Source: Dryocola sp051297175 (lineage in GTDB: Bacteria > Pseudomonadota > Gammaproteobacteria > Enterobacterales > Enterobacteriaceae). From it: a stretch of 64,000 nucleotides of DNA. The stretch is taken from positions 2,976,001-3,040,000 of the forward strand of contig NZ_JBINNY010000001.1 of the NCBI RefSeq assembly GCF_051297175.1, in the 5' to 3' direction. Position 1 is the first letter of the stretch. Each line of letters opens with the position of its first letter. This document shows, piece after piece, positions 49,875-57,499 of the stretch. The translations under genes and the position numbers were made by a program. The notes beneath the pieces were generated by a model, which worked only from the letters and a program-made list of their open reading frames with translations, did not search any database and was not told the DNA's origin.

Positions 49875-50903
49875 ATGTTGGTTGGATTAATTGGCACCGG
49901 TGCCGTGGTCGAAACGGCCTATCTTCCGGCTATTTCACGCCTCTCGCTGCCCGAGCTTAGCTGCTACGGATTTGACCCAGATCCGGAACGACGTCTGGAG
50001 GGCGTGACGGCATGCGATTCGCTTGATGCGCTGCTGGCGCTGCCGTTAGACGTGGTGATGATTACCACCCCTTCGCTTTTACACCTGCCGGTTCTTCAGG
50101 CCGTGTTAAAGAGCGATATCGCCCAGATTGTGGTTGAGAAACCCGTCGCCGCCACGCTTGAGCAGCTTGCCGAGCTGGAAACGATGCTGGCGGATCCGCA
50201 GATCGCCTCGCGCGTGCTGGCGCTCGATCACTGGATGGTGCGGACGGACGCGACGCAGTTTATAAACAGCGTTGCTGAGATCGCGCGTATCGACGGTTTT
50301 TTGCAGGAGCCAAGCAGCTTTAACGACGCGGGCGAGCCCATCGCCCTGAACTTCGCGACGGGTGAAGCGGATACCCGGCAGCTGCGCCACCCTGACGGCG
50401 TGATTGTCGATATCGGCACCCATGTTCTGGCGATGATCCGCGAAACGCTGCACCGGCTTGGCGGGAACGACGAGCTAACGCTTGCGCTGGTTCACGCCCG
50501 CGACCGCCTTGGAAATAGCATTCAGCCGGGTGACGTGTCGACCGCCGAAGGCGATGCCGCGCTGCGGGGAACGGTAGGCGGCATTCCGGTTACGCTCACG
50601 CTAAATAAATACGCGGGCCCGGCGGGCGGGCAAAAAGGCATGAAAATCTATCTGCGCGATGGCCGCGTGGTTAACGTTGACCGCCGGGGAACCGACGAAG
50701 TGGTGGAGGTGCTTAATACCCGGAGCAGCCGCCAGCATAAGATTGCCGGGCCGCTTTATGACCGCTGCTTAGGGGAGATAATTTTTGGGGCGGAACGGAT
50801 GTTTGCGAGCAGGCCGGGTGATATTCCTGCGCTCACGCAACGCCGGATCGCAGAAGTGCGCACTTTGCTAGCGTTGCAGCAGGAGCTACGTGGGAAACAT
50901 TAA
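49875..50903 (+). CDS. Gfo/Idh/MocA-family NAD(P)-dependent oxidoreductase
   Basis: This is a predicted dehydrogenase of the Gfo/Idh/MocA family; members act on sugars, inositols and related compounds, and the substrate cannot be read here. ATG 49875 has CAGGGG 6 bases upstream and gives 342 residues. The N-terminal Rossmann motif is GLIGTGAVVETAYLPAI, and the family EKP motif is present as IVVEKPVAATLEQL. E. coli K-12 has no gene at this place between comR and ycfJ. It stands alone between REP-like repeats, which suggests later insertion or lineage loss. Confidence 0.88.
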   Translation: MLVGLIGTGAVVETAYLPAISRLSLPELSCYGFDPDPERRLEGVTACDSLDALLALPLDVVMITTPSLLHLPVLQAVLKSDIAQIVVEKPVAATLEQLAELETMLADPQIASRVLALDHWMVRTDATQFINSVAEIARIDGFLQEPSSFNDAGEPIALNFATGEADTRQLRHPDGVIVDIGTHVLAMIRETLHRLGGNDELTLALVHARDRLGNSIQPGDVSTAEGDAALRGTVGGIPVTLTLNKYAGPAGGQKGMKIYLRDGRVVNVDRRGTDEVVEVLNTRSSRQHKIAGPLYDRCLGEIIFGAERMFASRPGDIPALTQRRIAEVRTLLALQQELRGKH

Positions 50904-50940
50904 TGCGGTGTCGGGTAGCGGCATACGCCTGTTTCGACTT

Positions 50941-51039
50941 ATTTATCAAATCTTATTCAGCGGATCGTAGGGTGGGTAAGGCGTAAGCCGCCACCCACCG
51001 CTAACATCCACCCACCCTATTAATCAAATCTTATTCAGC
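50941..51039. repeat. REP-like element bracketed by a 21-bp direct repeat of the ycfJ end
   Basis: A B-type palindrome, CGTAGGGTGGGTAAGGCGTA then AGCCGCCACCCACC (about 50967-51000), is flanked by direct copies of a 21-base sequence, at 50941-50961 and 51019-51039, with one mismatch (core ATCAAATCTTATTCAGC). The right copy encodes the last codons and stop of ycfJ. The arrangement resembles a duplication made when the palindrome arrived, or replication slippage. Confidence 0.7.
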
Positions 51040-51560
51040 ACCAGCTGGCCGTTGCTATCCACCGGGATCTGCGTGCCGGGGTCTTTATCCATGCGGATTT
51101 TTCCCTGCTGGTCGCCGATGCGGTAGGTCACATCGTAACCGAGCATTTTTTCCGATTTGTCATACACGGTTTTACAGCGCTGCTGGGTGGTGGTGTAGGT
51201 GTCGCCGTCCTGCATTGCGCCCTGCACCTGGTTACCGGCGTAGCCGCCGCCGAGCGCGCCTACTACCGTCGCCACATCTTTACCGCGCCCGCCGCCAAAC
51301 TGGTGGCCGATAACGCCACCGGCAACCGCGCCCAGCGCTGAGCCAACGATGCGGTTTTCATCCTGCACCGGCCGACGATGGGTTACCGCCACGTTGCGGC
51401 ACTCTTTGCGCGGCGTTTTAACCGTTTCCTTGATAGGTGTCGCGGACACCACCTGTGCGTACTGTGGCCCACGATCGAACACGTTCATGCTTGCGACCGC
51501 GGCAACGCCGAGAGCTGCGGCCACGCCAATACCCACACCCGCTAACATTGATTTATTCAC
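51024..51560 (-). CDS. ycfJ: Glycine-zipper outer-membrane protein YcfJ
   Basis: YcfJ is an exported protein of unknown function with a glycine-zipper domain (Rickettsia 17-kDa antigen type). GTG 51560, with GGAGGA 6 bases upstream, gives 178 residues (E. coli 179). The N-terminal hydrophobic segment is SMLAGVGIGVAAALGVAAV, and the glycine zipper spans GSALGAVAGGVIGHQFGGG and GALGGGYAGNQVQGAM. In E. coli it has been linked to biofilm and stress response. Confidence 0.93.
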   Translation of the reverse strand: MNKSMLAGVGIGVAAALGVAAVASMNVFDRGPQYAQVVSATPIKETVKTPRKECRNVAVTHRRPVQDENRIVGSALGAVAGGVIGHQFGGGRGKDVATVVGALGGGYAGNQVQGAMQDGDTYTTTQQRCKTVYDKSEKMLGYDVTYRIGDQQGKIRMDKDPGTQIPVDSNGQLVLNKI

Positions 51561-51730
51561 AGGACATCCTCCTGACTGTGTTATTACCCCTAATTTTGCA
51601 ACCAAAGGTGAACGAGGACAAATCAGACAACGGATGAAAAGTGCCAATTCATTCTTCAAACCGATGGGTTTAAGAGAACTCCTAAGCACTTAACGCTTAT
51701 TCATGCGTTTTTATGCTAAATCGCAGCCAT

Positions 51731-51758
51731 AAAAAACCCGGCACGGTGGCCGGGTTTT
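51731..51758. terminator. Intrinsic terminator of ndh
   Basis: AAAACCCGGC (51733-51742) and GCCGGGTTTT (51749-51758) form a 10-bp stem with flanking A- and T-runs, 17 bases past the ndh stop on the minus strand. Confidence 0.88.
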
Positions 51759-51775
51759 CTAAACAGCGAGCATGC

Positions 51776-53080
51776 TTAGTGCAGCTTCAGGCGCGGACGA
51801 ATCACGCGGTTAATGCTGCCCACCAGCATCATCAGGCCGGTTTTGAAGTAGCCGTGCAGCGCGACCTGGTGCATACGGTATAGCGAGATGTACACGAAGC
51901 GGGCCATGCGCCCCTCGACCATCATAGAGCCACGCATCAGGTTGCCCATCAGGCTACCGACGGTGGAGAATTTGGACAGGGAAACCAGCGAGCCGTGATC
52001 CTTATAAACGTAGGACTTCAGCGGCTGCCCCTTGCTCTGGCCAATAATATTCTTCAGCACAAGGGAAGCCATCTGGTGCGCAGCCTGAGCGCGCGGAGGC
52101 ACGAAGCCGCCTTCCGGACGGGCGCAGGAGGCGCAGTCGCCAATCGCATAGATATCCGGATCGCGCGTGGTTTGCAGCGTAGGCTCGGTCACCAGCTGGT
52201 TGATACGGTTGGTTTCAAGCCCGCCGATATCCTTCATAAAGTCTGGCGCTTTGATGCCCGCCGCCCAGACCATGAGATCGGCTGCGATGTACTCGCCGTC
52301 TTTGGTGTTCAGGCCACCGGCATCGGCGGAGGTCACCATGGTTTGCGTTAATACGCGCACGCCCAGCTTGGTCAGCTCGCTGTGCGCCGCCGCAGAAATA
52401 CGCGGTGGCAGAGCAGGCAGAATACGCTCGCCCGCTTCGACCAGCGTTACGTTCAGCGCTTCGTTGGTCAGGCCTTTGTAGCCGTAGCTGTGCAGCTGCT
52501 TAACGGCGTTGTGCAGCTCGGCGGAAAGCTCAACGCCCGTTGCGCCGCCCCCGACGATGGCGATGTTCACTTTGCCACTCGCGCCCAGATTTGCGGAATA
52601 CTTAAGGAACAGGTTCAGCATTTCTGAGTGGAAACGACGCGCCTGGTGCGGGTTGTCGAGGAAAATGCAGTTCTCTTTTACGCCCGGCGTGTTGAAGTCG
52701 TTGGAGGTGCTGCCCAGCGCCATTACCAGCGTGTCGTAGGGGATCTTGCGTTCCGGCACCAGCAGCTCGCCCTTCTCGTCGCGCAGTTCGGCGAGCGTCA
52801 GGGTTTTCGCTTCACGGTTGATGTCCATCACCGAACCAAGCTGGAACTGGAAATGGTGGTTGCGGGCATGCGCCAGGTAGCTCAGCGCGTCCACGCCCTC
52901 GTCCAGAGAGCCGGTTGCCACTTCGTGCAGCAGCGGCTTCCACAGATGGCTGTGGTTGCGATCGACCAGCGTGATTTTCGCTTTTTTGCCGCGACCCAGT
53001 TTCTTGCCCAGCTGCGTTGCCAGTTCAAGTCCGCCGGCACCACCACCTACAATGACAATCTTTCTTAATGGCGTAGTCAA
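51776..53080 (-). CDS. ndh: NADH dehydrogenase II (NDH-2)
   Basis: Ndh passes electrons from NADH to ubiquinone without proton pumping, at the inner face of the membrane. The 434 residues equal the E. coli length. Two nucleotide-binding motifs are visible: IVGGGAGGLELATQLG (FAD) and IAIVGGGATGVELSAE (NADH). The C-terminal part is amphipathic, for membrane attachment. An FNR site upstream fits its known anaerobic repression. Confidence 0.98.
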   Translation of the reverse strand: MTTPLRKIVIVGGGAGGLELATQLGKKLGRGKKAKITLVDRNHSHLWKPLLHEVATGSLDEGVDALSYLAHARNHHFQFQLGSVMDINREAKTLTLAELRDEKGELLVPERKIPYDTLVMALGSTSNDFNTPGVKENCIFLDNPHQARRFHSEMLNLFLKYSANLGASGKVNIAIVGGGATGVELSAELHNAVKQLHSYGYKGLTNEALNVTLVEAGERILPALPPRISAAAHSELTKLGVRVLTQTMVTSADAGGLNTKDGEYIAADLMVWAAGIKAPDFMKDIGGLETNRINQLVTEPTLQTTRDPDIYAIGDCASCARPEGGFVPPRAQAAHQMASLVLKNIIGQSKGQPLKSYVYKDHGSLVSLSKFSTVGSLMGNLMRGSMMVEGRMARFVYISLYRMHQVALHGYFKTGLMMLVGSINRVIRPRLKLH

Positions 53081-53215
53081 AGTGACCCCCTCAAAATATT
53101 AACCAATTGTTAATTAAAAGTTATCTAAATAACGTTTAATTAACAACAAGTTGCGTAAGACATTTCATGAATGTGACCAAAGAATAACATGAACGGTGCA
53201 TTGGTCATACCAAAA

Positions 53216-53229
53216 TTGATATGCATCAA
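53216..53229. promoter_or_regulatory. FNR-binding site upstream of ndh
   Basis: TTGAT-ATGC-ATCAA is a perfect match to the FNR consensus TTGAT-N4-ATCAA. It lies 136 bases upstream of the ndh start. E. coli ndh is repressed by FNR under anaerobiosis from two such sites. A second, weaker site could not be placed with confidence. Confidence 0.8.
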
Positions 53230-53250
53230 TTTTTATGCCGAAAAGATAAG

Positions 53251-53278
53251 CAAAACGGGCCAGCAAGCGCTGACCCGT
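53251..53278 (-). terminator. Probable terminator of ycfP
   Basis: On the minus strand ACGGGTCAGC (53278-53269), loop GCTT and GCTGGCCCGT (53264-53255) form a 10-bp stem with one mismatch, followed by TTTTG. It lies 28 bases after the ycfP stop. Confidence 0.6.
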
Positions 53279-53305
53279 GAGGTATTTATGCAGGTTGCGG
53301 GAATG

Positions 53306-53848
53306 TTAACCCAGCGTTTTGAAGGCTTTAATACGTTGAAGATGCGGGGAAATATTCTTGAATTTATGCGACTGCTCTTCGTCCCAGACGATTTCATAGA
53401 AGTGATGCAGCGTTTCGGCCGCGCGCCTGTTGTCCAGCGCCTCGTCGTTGCGGGACAGGATTGCCAGGCAGCGGTCGCGGTTCTTTTCACGGAAGTTCTG
53501 CACGCATTTCGTTGAAATGTCTGTGTACTCTTCCGGGCGGTCAATCTTGCCTTCCATGTTTTCCTGCGGGAACAGGTTCGGGTTGAAGATGACCTGGCGA
53601 ATGTCGCACAGAAAGCCGATGCGTTCCGCCCAGAAGCCGCCAAGACCGACGCCGCAGATGAGCGGGCGTTCGTCGTCGCTAAGCTGCAGCATTTTGTCGA
53701 CTTCTTTCAGCAGATGCTGCATGTCGTGTTTCGGGTGGCGCGTGCTGTAGCTGATAAGCCGCACGTCCGGGTCGATAAACTGAAGCTGCAGCACCTTTTC
53801 ATGGTTACCGGGACTGTTTGAGTCAAAACCGTGTAAATAGATAATCAT
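53306..53848 (-). CDS. ycfP: Esterase-like protein YcfP
   Basis: YcfP belongs to the UPF0227 alpha/beta-hydrolase-like family; its function is unknown. The 180 residues equal the E. coli length. The start MIIYLHGFDSNSPGNHEKV and the nucleophile-elbow-like region ICGVGLGGFWAERIG are visible; the elbow has Gly where hydrolases have Ser, so activity is doubtful. It is the last gene of the hinT-ycfP cluster. Confidence 0.93.
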   Translation of the reverse strand: MIIYLHGFDSNSPGNHEKVLQLQFIDPDVRLISYSTRHPKHDMQHLLKEVDKMLQLSDDERPLICGVGLGGFWAERIGFLCDIRQVIFNPNLFPQENMEGKIDRPEEYTDISTKCVQNFREKNRDRCLAILSRNDEALDNRRAAETLHHFYEIVWDEEQSHKFKNISPHLQRIKAFKTLG

Positions 53849-53886
53849 ACATCCTCACCACGCAAATTCAGGCCAGAGCCTGAGGG

Positions 53887-54912
53887 TTAAAGCCCCGCCT
53901 TGTGGGCCTGCCACTGCTCGTGCAGCGCTTCGAGCTGCTGATTCACCTGCTTCCAGCGCGTAGAAGACATCAGCTCCTGGCGGGTAAATGAACCTTTATG
54001 ATACAAACCTGTAACACGGTCTGCTTTGACCGGAGACAGGTTATCTAACACGCTCACGGCCCCCTTACGATTATTGCAGACGAGGATCATATCGCAACCT
54101 GCATCCAGCGACGCCTGGCCGCGCTCGGCGTAGCTGCCCATTATTGCCGCGCCTTCCATCGACAGATCGTCGGAGAAAATCACGCCCTCAAAGCCAAGCT
54201 CACCGCGCAGCACGGTTTTTAACCAGTGCGGGGAGCCGCTCGCCGGACGCGGGTCAACGTTGGTATAGATAACGTGCGCGGGCATGATGGCATCAAGCTT
54301 GTTTTCAGTAATCAGGCTGCGGAAGATCTGCATGTCGTGCTGGCGAATCACCGCCTCTTCCCGATCGTCACGCGGGGTTTCCTTGTGGGAGTCCGCGGTG
54401 ACCGCGCCGTGGCCGGGGAAGTGTTTCCCGGTGGTTTTCATGCCCGCCGCGTGCATGCCGTCGATAAATCGCGTCGCCATAGCCAGCGCCTTAGCCGGGT
54501 CTTCATGGTAAGAGCGTTCGCCAATGGCGGCGCTGATATGGCCGACATCCAGCACCGGAGCAAAGCTGATGTCGATATCCATGGCGATCATTTCACTGGC
54601 CATCAGCCAGCCCGCGTCCTGGGCCAGCTCGCCGCCTTTGTCCAGGCCGTGCAGCGCAGCAAACGACTGGGCTGCCGGTAGAAGAGTAAAGCCATCACGG
54701 AAACGCTGCACCCGCCCGCCCTCCTGATCGACCGCCACGACGAGGTGATTACGGGAGGCCGCGCGGATCTGGCGAACCAGCTCGCGCAGCTGCTCCGGAT
54801 CGTGATAGTTGCGGGTAAACAGAATCAGACCACCCACCAGCGGGTGCTGCAGTATTTCACGCTCTTCGGCATCCAGCTCAAAGCCTGCCACATCCAACAT
54901 TACCGGGCCCAC
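53887..54912 (-). CDS. nagZ: Beta-N-acetylglucosaminidase NagZ
   Basis: NagZ removes N-acetylglucosamine from cell-wall fragments in the cytoplasm; its products signal AmpR in species with inducible AmpC. The 341 residues equal the E. coli length. The GH3 signature KHFPGHGAVTADSHKE holds the acid/base His, and the nucleophile Asp lies in FSDDLSMEGA. NagK (37179-38090) handles the released sugar. It starts 12 bases after thiK. Confidence 0.97.
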   Translation of the reverse strand: MGPVMLDVAGFELDAEEREILQHPLVGGLILFTRNYHDPEQLRELVRQIRAASRNHLVVAVDQEGGRVQRFRDGFTLLPAAQSFAALHGLDKGGELAQDAGWLMASEMIAMDIDISFAPVLDVGHISAAIGERSYHEDPAKALAMATRFIDGMHAAGMKTTGKHFPGHGAVTADSHKETPRDDREEAVIRQHDMQIFRSLITENKLDAIMPAHVIYTNVDPRPASGSPHWLKTVLRGELGFEGVIFSDDLSMEGAAIMGSYAERGQASLDAGCDMILVCNNRKGAVSVLDNLSPVKADRVTGLYHKGSFTRQELMSSTRWKQVNQQLEALHEQWQAHKAGL

Positions 54913-54924
54913 ATCTACCTCTCT

Positions 54925-55758
54925 TTATTGTTTCGTCGCTCGCAGCAGGCTCCAGGCCTCGTCTGCCAGCGTTAAAAATGTTCTGTCCTGCGTTTGCCGC
55001 CAGCGGCATTCGTACCACGACGCCATCAGCATGATAACCCAGGGCCGCCAGCGATTGACCTGGCCGCGCAGCGTTTCAAGCCGAATATTGCTCAGACTTG
55101 CGTAGCGCCGCAGCAGTTCTTCGCCATCGATGTTATTTGCAGCAACGGTTGCCGCAAGTTCAAGCGCGATATCGCCGTCGCCCGCGTATTCCCAGTCGAT
55201 GAGCCTAAGCGCGGAATGCTGATGCACCAGGTTACCCGCGTGGACATCCATATGCAGGGGGGCCAGCCGCAGCGGCTTAGGTTCCCCCTGCTTTTGCTTA
55301 CTTTTTAGCAGGCGCAGCCACGGTAGGCTACGCCGCGCCGGGCAGGCGTGCTGCCAGTAAAATTCGAGCACGGGCAGCAGGCTTATCCGCCAGCCGAAAA
55401 GAGGCTGCCGGTGAAGGCCGTGCAGCAATTCTGCGAGCGCGTTTTGCGCGAGCGGCTGCGTTTTTACCTCTCCGGCAAGCCATTCAACGATGAGCCAGCC
55501 GTCGGCTAAACACACGGGTTTTGGGCCGATACCTGACCGCAGCCGTTTGAGGGCGCGGTACTGGCGCGGCAAGGATACGCCAGGCATAGCGTCAGCAAGC
55601 TGCTGACGCGCGACAAACTCCCGCTCACCGGCTTTAAAGTGCAGGCTGCCGCCGCTCAGGCCTTCCAGCGCAGAAAAGCAACCGGCGGCCTGAGCCGCCG
55701 GAAGATGCCGTGCAATCACCGATTGCAGCGAAGCATTATTGGGTTTGCTGTACCGCAC
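54925..55758 (-). CDS. thiK: Thiamine kinase ThiK (YcfN)
   Basis: ThiK phosphorylates salvaged thiamine. GTG 55758, inside the end of lpoB, gives 277 residues (E. coli 274); GTG 55782 and GTG 55719 are alternatives. The aminoglycoside-phosphotransferase-like fold shows the catalytic LHMDVHAGNLVH and the metal-binding LIDWEYAGDGDIALELAA motifs. It shows more divergence from E. coli than its neighbours. It overlaps lpoB by about 23 bases. Confidence 0.9.
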   Translation of the reverse strand: MRYSKPNNASLQSVIARHLPAAQAAGCFSALEGLSGGSLHFKAGEREFVARQQLADAMPGVSLPRQYRALKRLRSGIGPKPVCLADGWLIVEWLAGEVKTQPLAQNALAELLHGLHRQPLFGWRISLLPVLEFYWQHACPARRSLPWLRLLKSKQKQGEPKPLRLAPLHMDVHAGNLVHQHSALRLIDWEYAGDGDIALELAATVAANNIDGEELLRRYASLSNIRLETLRGQVNRWRPWVIMLMASWYECRWRQTQDRTFLTLADEAWSLLRATKQ

Positions 55759-56380
55759 CGCTGCCTGACCAGATAATTTCACCGGTTTGCACCAGCATTA
55801 GCTGCATTTTAACGGTTGGGGTACGAACGTTGCCGCTGGCGTTGCTGTAAAGCACGTACTGCGCGCCAACGTTACGGGCAATGCCGATAGCCTTGCTGCG
55901 CGAGCCGAGGCTGTCCTGCGGGGATAGGCCAAGCTGCTGCTTCGCTATCGAAAGCTGCTGGGCAGAAACGAGGGTGAATTTGCCGTTGTTCGCAAGCGCG
56001 CCGCGCAGGGCTTCCGTCGCCTTGCTGGTATCAAGCGAGCCGTTGGTGCGGTTGTTCACGCTGTCTACCAGCAGCACGCCGCCCGGCGTGACGCCATCGG
56101 CCTGCAGCATTTTGCCGACCATAGGCTGCATCGCGCTGCCCCAGTCGTAGTTGCGCACTTTAGGCGTAGCCGGAATGGTCGGCTCAGGCTGGGTTACCGG
56201 GCCTGGCTGGCTGGGTACCGTTGGAACGGATGGCACCGTCGGTTCCGGCTGCGCTGGCTGGGTTGTACCCGGCTTCACTTCTTCCACTGGCGCAGGCTGC
56301 TCGCCGCCGCCCTTAATACAGCCGGACAGTATCATCGCCGCAGCGACGACCACCAGGTATCGATGGATTCCCTTAATCAA
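55736..56380 (-). CDS. lpoB: Outer-membrane lipoprotein LpoB, activator of PBP1B
   Basis: LpoB reaches through the periplasm to activate the peptidoglycan synthase PBP1B. The 214 residues compare with 213 in E. coli. The lipoprotein signal ends in ILSGC, a Pro/Gln/Thr-rich flexible linker follows (about 25-75, with repeated PSVPTVPSQPG-type runs), and then the globular domain. ycfL lies 10 bases upstream. Confidence 0.95.
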   Translation of the reverse strand: MIKGIHRYLVVVAAAMILSGCIKGGGEQPAPVEEVKPGTTQPAQPEPTVPSVPTVPSQPGPVTQPEPTIPATPKVRNYDWGSAMQPMVGKMLQADGVTPGGVLLVDSVNNRTNGSLDTSKATEALRGALANNGKFTLVSAQQLSIAKQQLGLSPQDSLGSRSKAIGIARNVGAQYVLYSNASGNVRTPTVKMQLMLVQTGEIIWSGSGAVQQTQ

Positions 56381-56390
56381 AATTCACCCC

Positions 56391-56765
56391 TTATAAAGAG
56401 AGATAAAGACGCACTTTACGCGCGTCTGGATAGCTGGCCGTTGACGATACCGTGAGGCCGGACTTGGCCGGTATCGTGACTGAGCGAGTTTTTTCGAGCG
56501 GATGAATCTCCAGCCCTTTTGCGTCATACCAGAAGAAACGATAGTTGATGACCACCGGAACGGCCTGTTCATTATACAGCTCAGACTGGGAAACGGTGGC
56601 ACCGTCAACGGAGGAAATATTTGGCTTTTCAGCGCTGATCCCGGCGGCGAGCACCGAAGATTCCATCACCAGCGCCTGATCTTCATTGACCGGAATGGCG
56701 GGCCGGGAACCGCACCCCGCCATCAGCACTACAGCCAGCAGCAATAAGAGAGGGTTCCGTTTCAT
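56391..56765 (-). CDS. ycfL: Lipoprotein YcfL
   Basis: YcfL is a DUF1425 lipoprotein of unknown function, 124 residues (E. coli 125). A lipoprotein signal MKRNPLLLLLAVVLMAGC is clear. The mature part has the conserved VINYRFFWYDAKGLEI. It lies between hinT and lpoB, with 4 and 10 bases of spacing, so it is probably in one transcript with them. Confidence 0.93.
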   Translation of the reverse strand: MKRNPLLLLLAVVLMAGCGSRPAIPVNEDQALVMESSVLAAGISAEKPNISSVDGATVSQSELYNEQAVPVVINYRFFWYDAKGLEIHPLEKTRSVTIPAKSGLTVSSTASYPDARKVRLYLSL

Positions 56766-56769
56766 TACA

Positions 56770-57126
56770 TTATCCTTTGTGGGACAGCATAGGCCCGAGC
56801 ACGCGCCCGCCGAGCAGGTGCATATGAATATGATAGACTTCCTGCCCGCCGTGGCGGTTGCAGTTCATGATTAAACGGTAGCCGTCTTCGGCAATCCCTT
56901 CCTGCTCGGCAATTTTCGCCGCCACGGTCAGCATGCGGCCTAATGCCAGCTCATGATCGGCGGTGACATCGTTTACCGTTGGGATAAGGATGTTCGGAAT
57001 GATGAGAATATGGGTCGGGGCCTGCGGAGAGATATCGCGGAAAGCGGTGACAAGGTCGTCCTGATAGACGATATCTGCCGGAATTTCGCGGCGAATGATT
57101 TTGCTGAAAATAGTTTCTTCGGCCAT
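56770..57126 (-). CDS. hinT: Purine nucleoside phosphoramidase HinT
   Basis: HinT hydrolyses adenosine 5'-phosphoramidates and acyl-AMPs in the cytoplasm. ATG 57126, with AAAGG upstream, gives 118 residues (E. coli 119). The HIT motif HIHMH is intact near the C-terminus in GGQEVYHIHMHLLGG. First gene of the hinT-ycfL-lpoB-thiK-nagZ-ycfP cluster. Confidence 0.96.
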   Translation of the reverse strand: MAEETIFSKIIRREIPADIVYQDDLVTAFRDISPQAPTHILIIPNILIPTVNDVTADHELALGRMLTVAAKIAEQEGIAEDGYRLIMNCNRHGGQEVYHIHMHLLGGRVLGPMLSHKG

Positions 57127-57499
57127 GACGTTTACCTTTTTCATTTGTTTGTGGCATAAGCTGCAGGCGTTGCGCGCAGTTTAGCTTTCCGTGGGCGCGC
57201 CGCATAGCGTAAGAGTATGAGCGAGTTACTCCCGCTCTTTCAACCTTAACCCCTTAATTCTTTATAGGGCAGCATGTTGGCTGCTGCTCAAATGACCATC
57301 CCCGCCCTGCCCGTGCGACAACTAAAACGATATTTCATTCCCCCTCGTAACATATATTTACAGCGCGATATCGAATGCGTATATTTCTCATTTGCATTTT
57401 CATGCGCAATTTCTACCTAGAAAATAAGAATACGCACCTGGCTGCCGGACTTCACGCGGGGCCGGGGCACAACTACCAACACTCAATAAAGGGTTAATG
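57127..57499. other. Divergent hinT-fhuE intergenic region
   Basis: This 373-base gap holds both promoters. A Fur-like site is listed separately. The part from 57340 to 57440 is AT-rich. No gene and no strong hairpin are visible. Confidence 0.5.
57383..57401. promoter_or_regulatory. Candidate Fur box upstream of fhuE
   Basis: Read on the minus strand, GAAAATGCAAATGAGAAAT matches the 19-base Fur consensus at about 11 positions as an array of GATAAT-like hexamers. fhuE is Fur-repressed in E. coli. The match is modest. Confidence 0.35.

Noticed and set aside
53306..53848. Active serine hydrolase role for ycfP
   Set aside because: The nucleophile-elbow-like GVGLGG lacks the serine, so an esterase function is not claimed.
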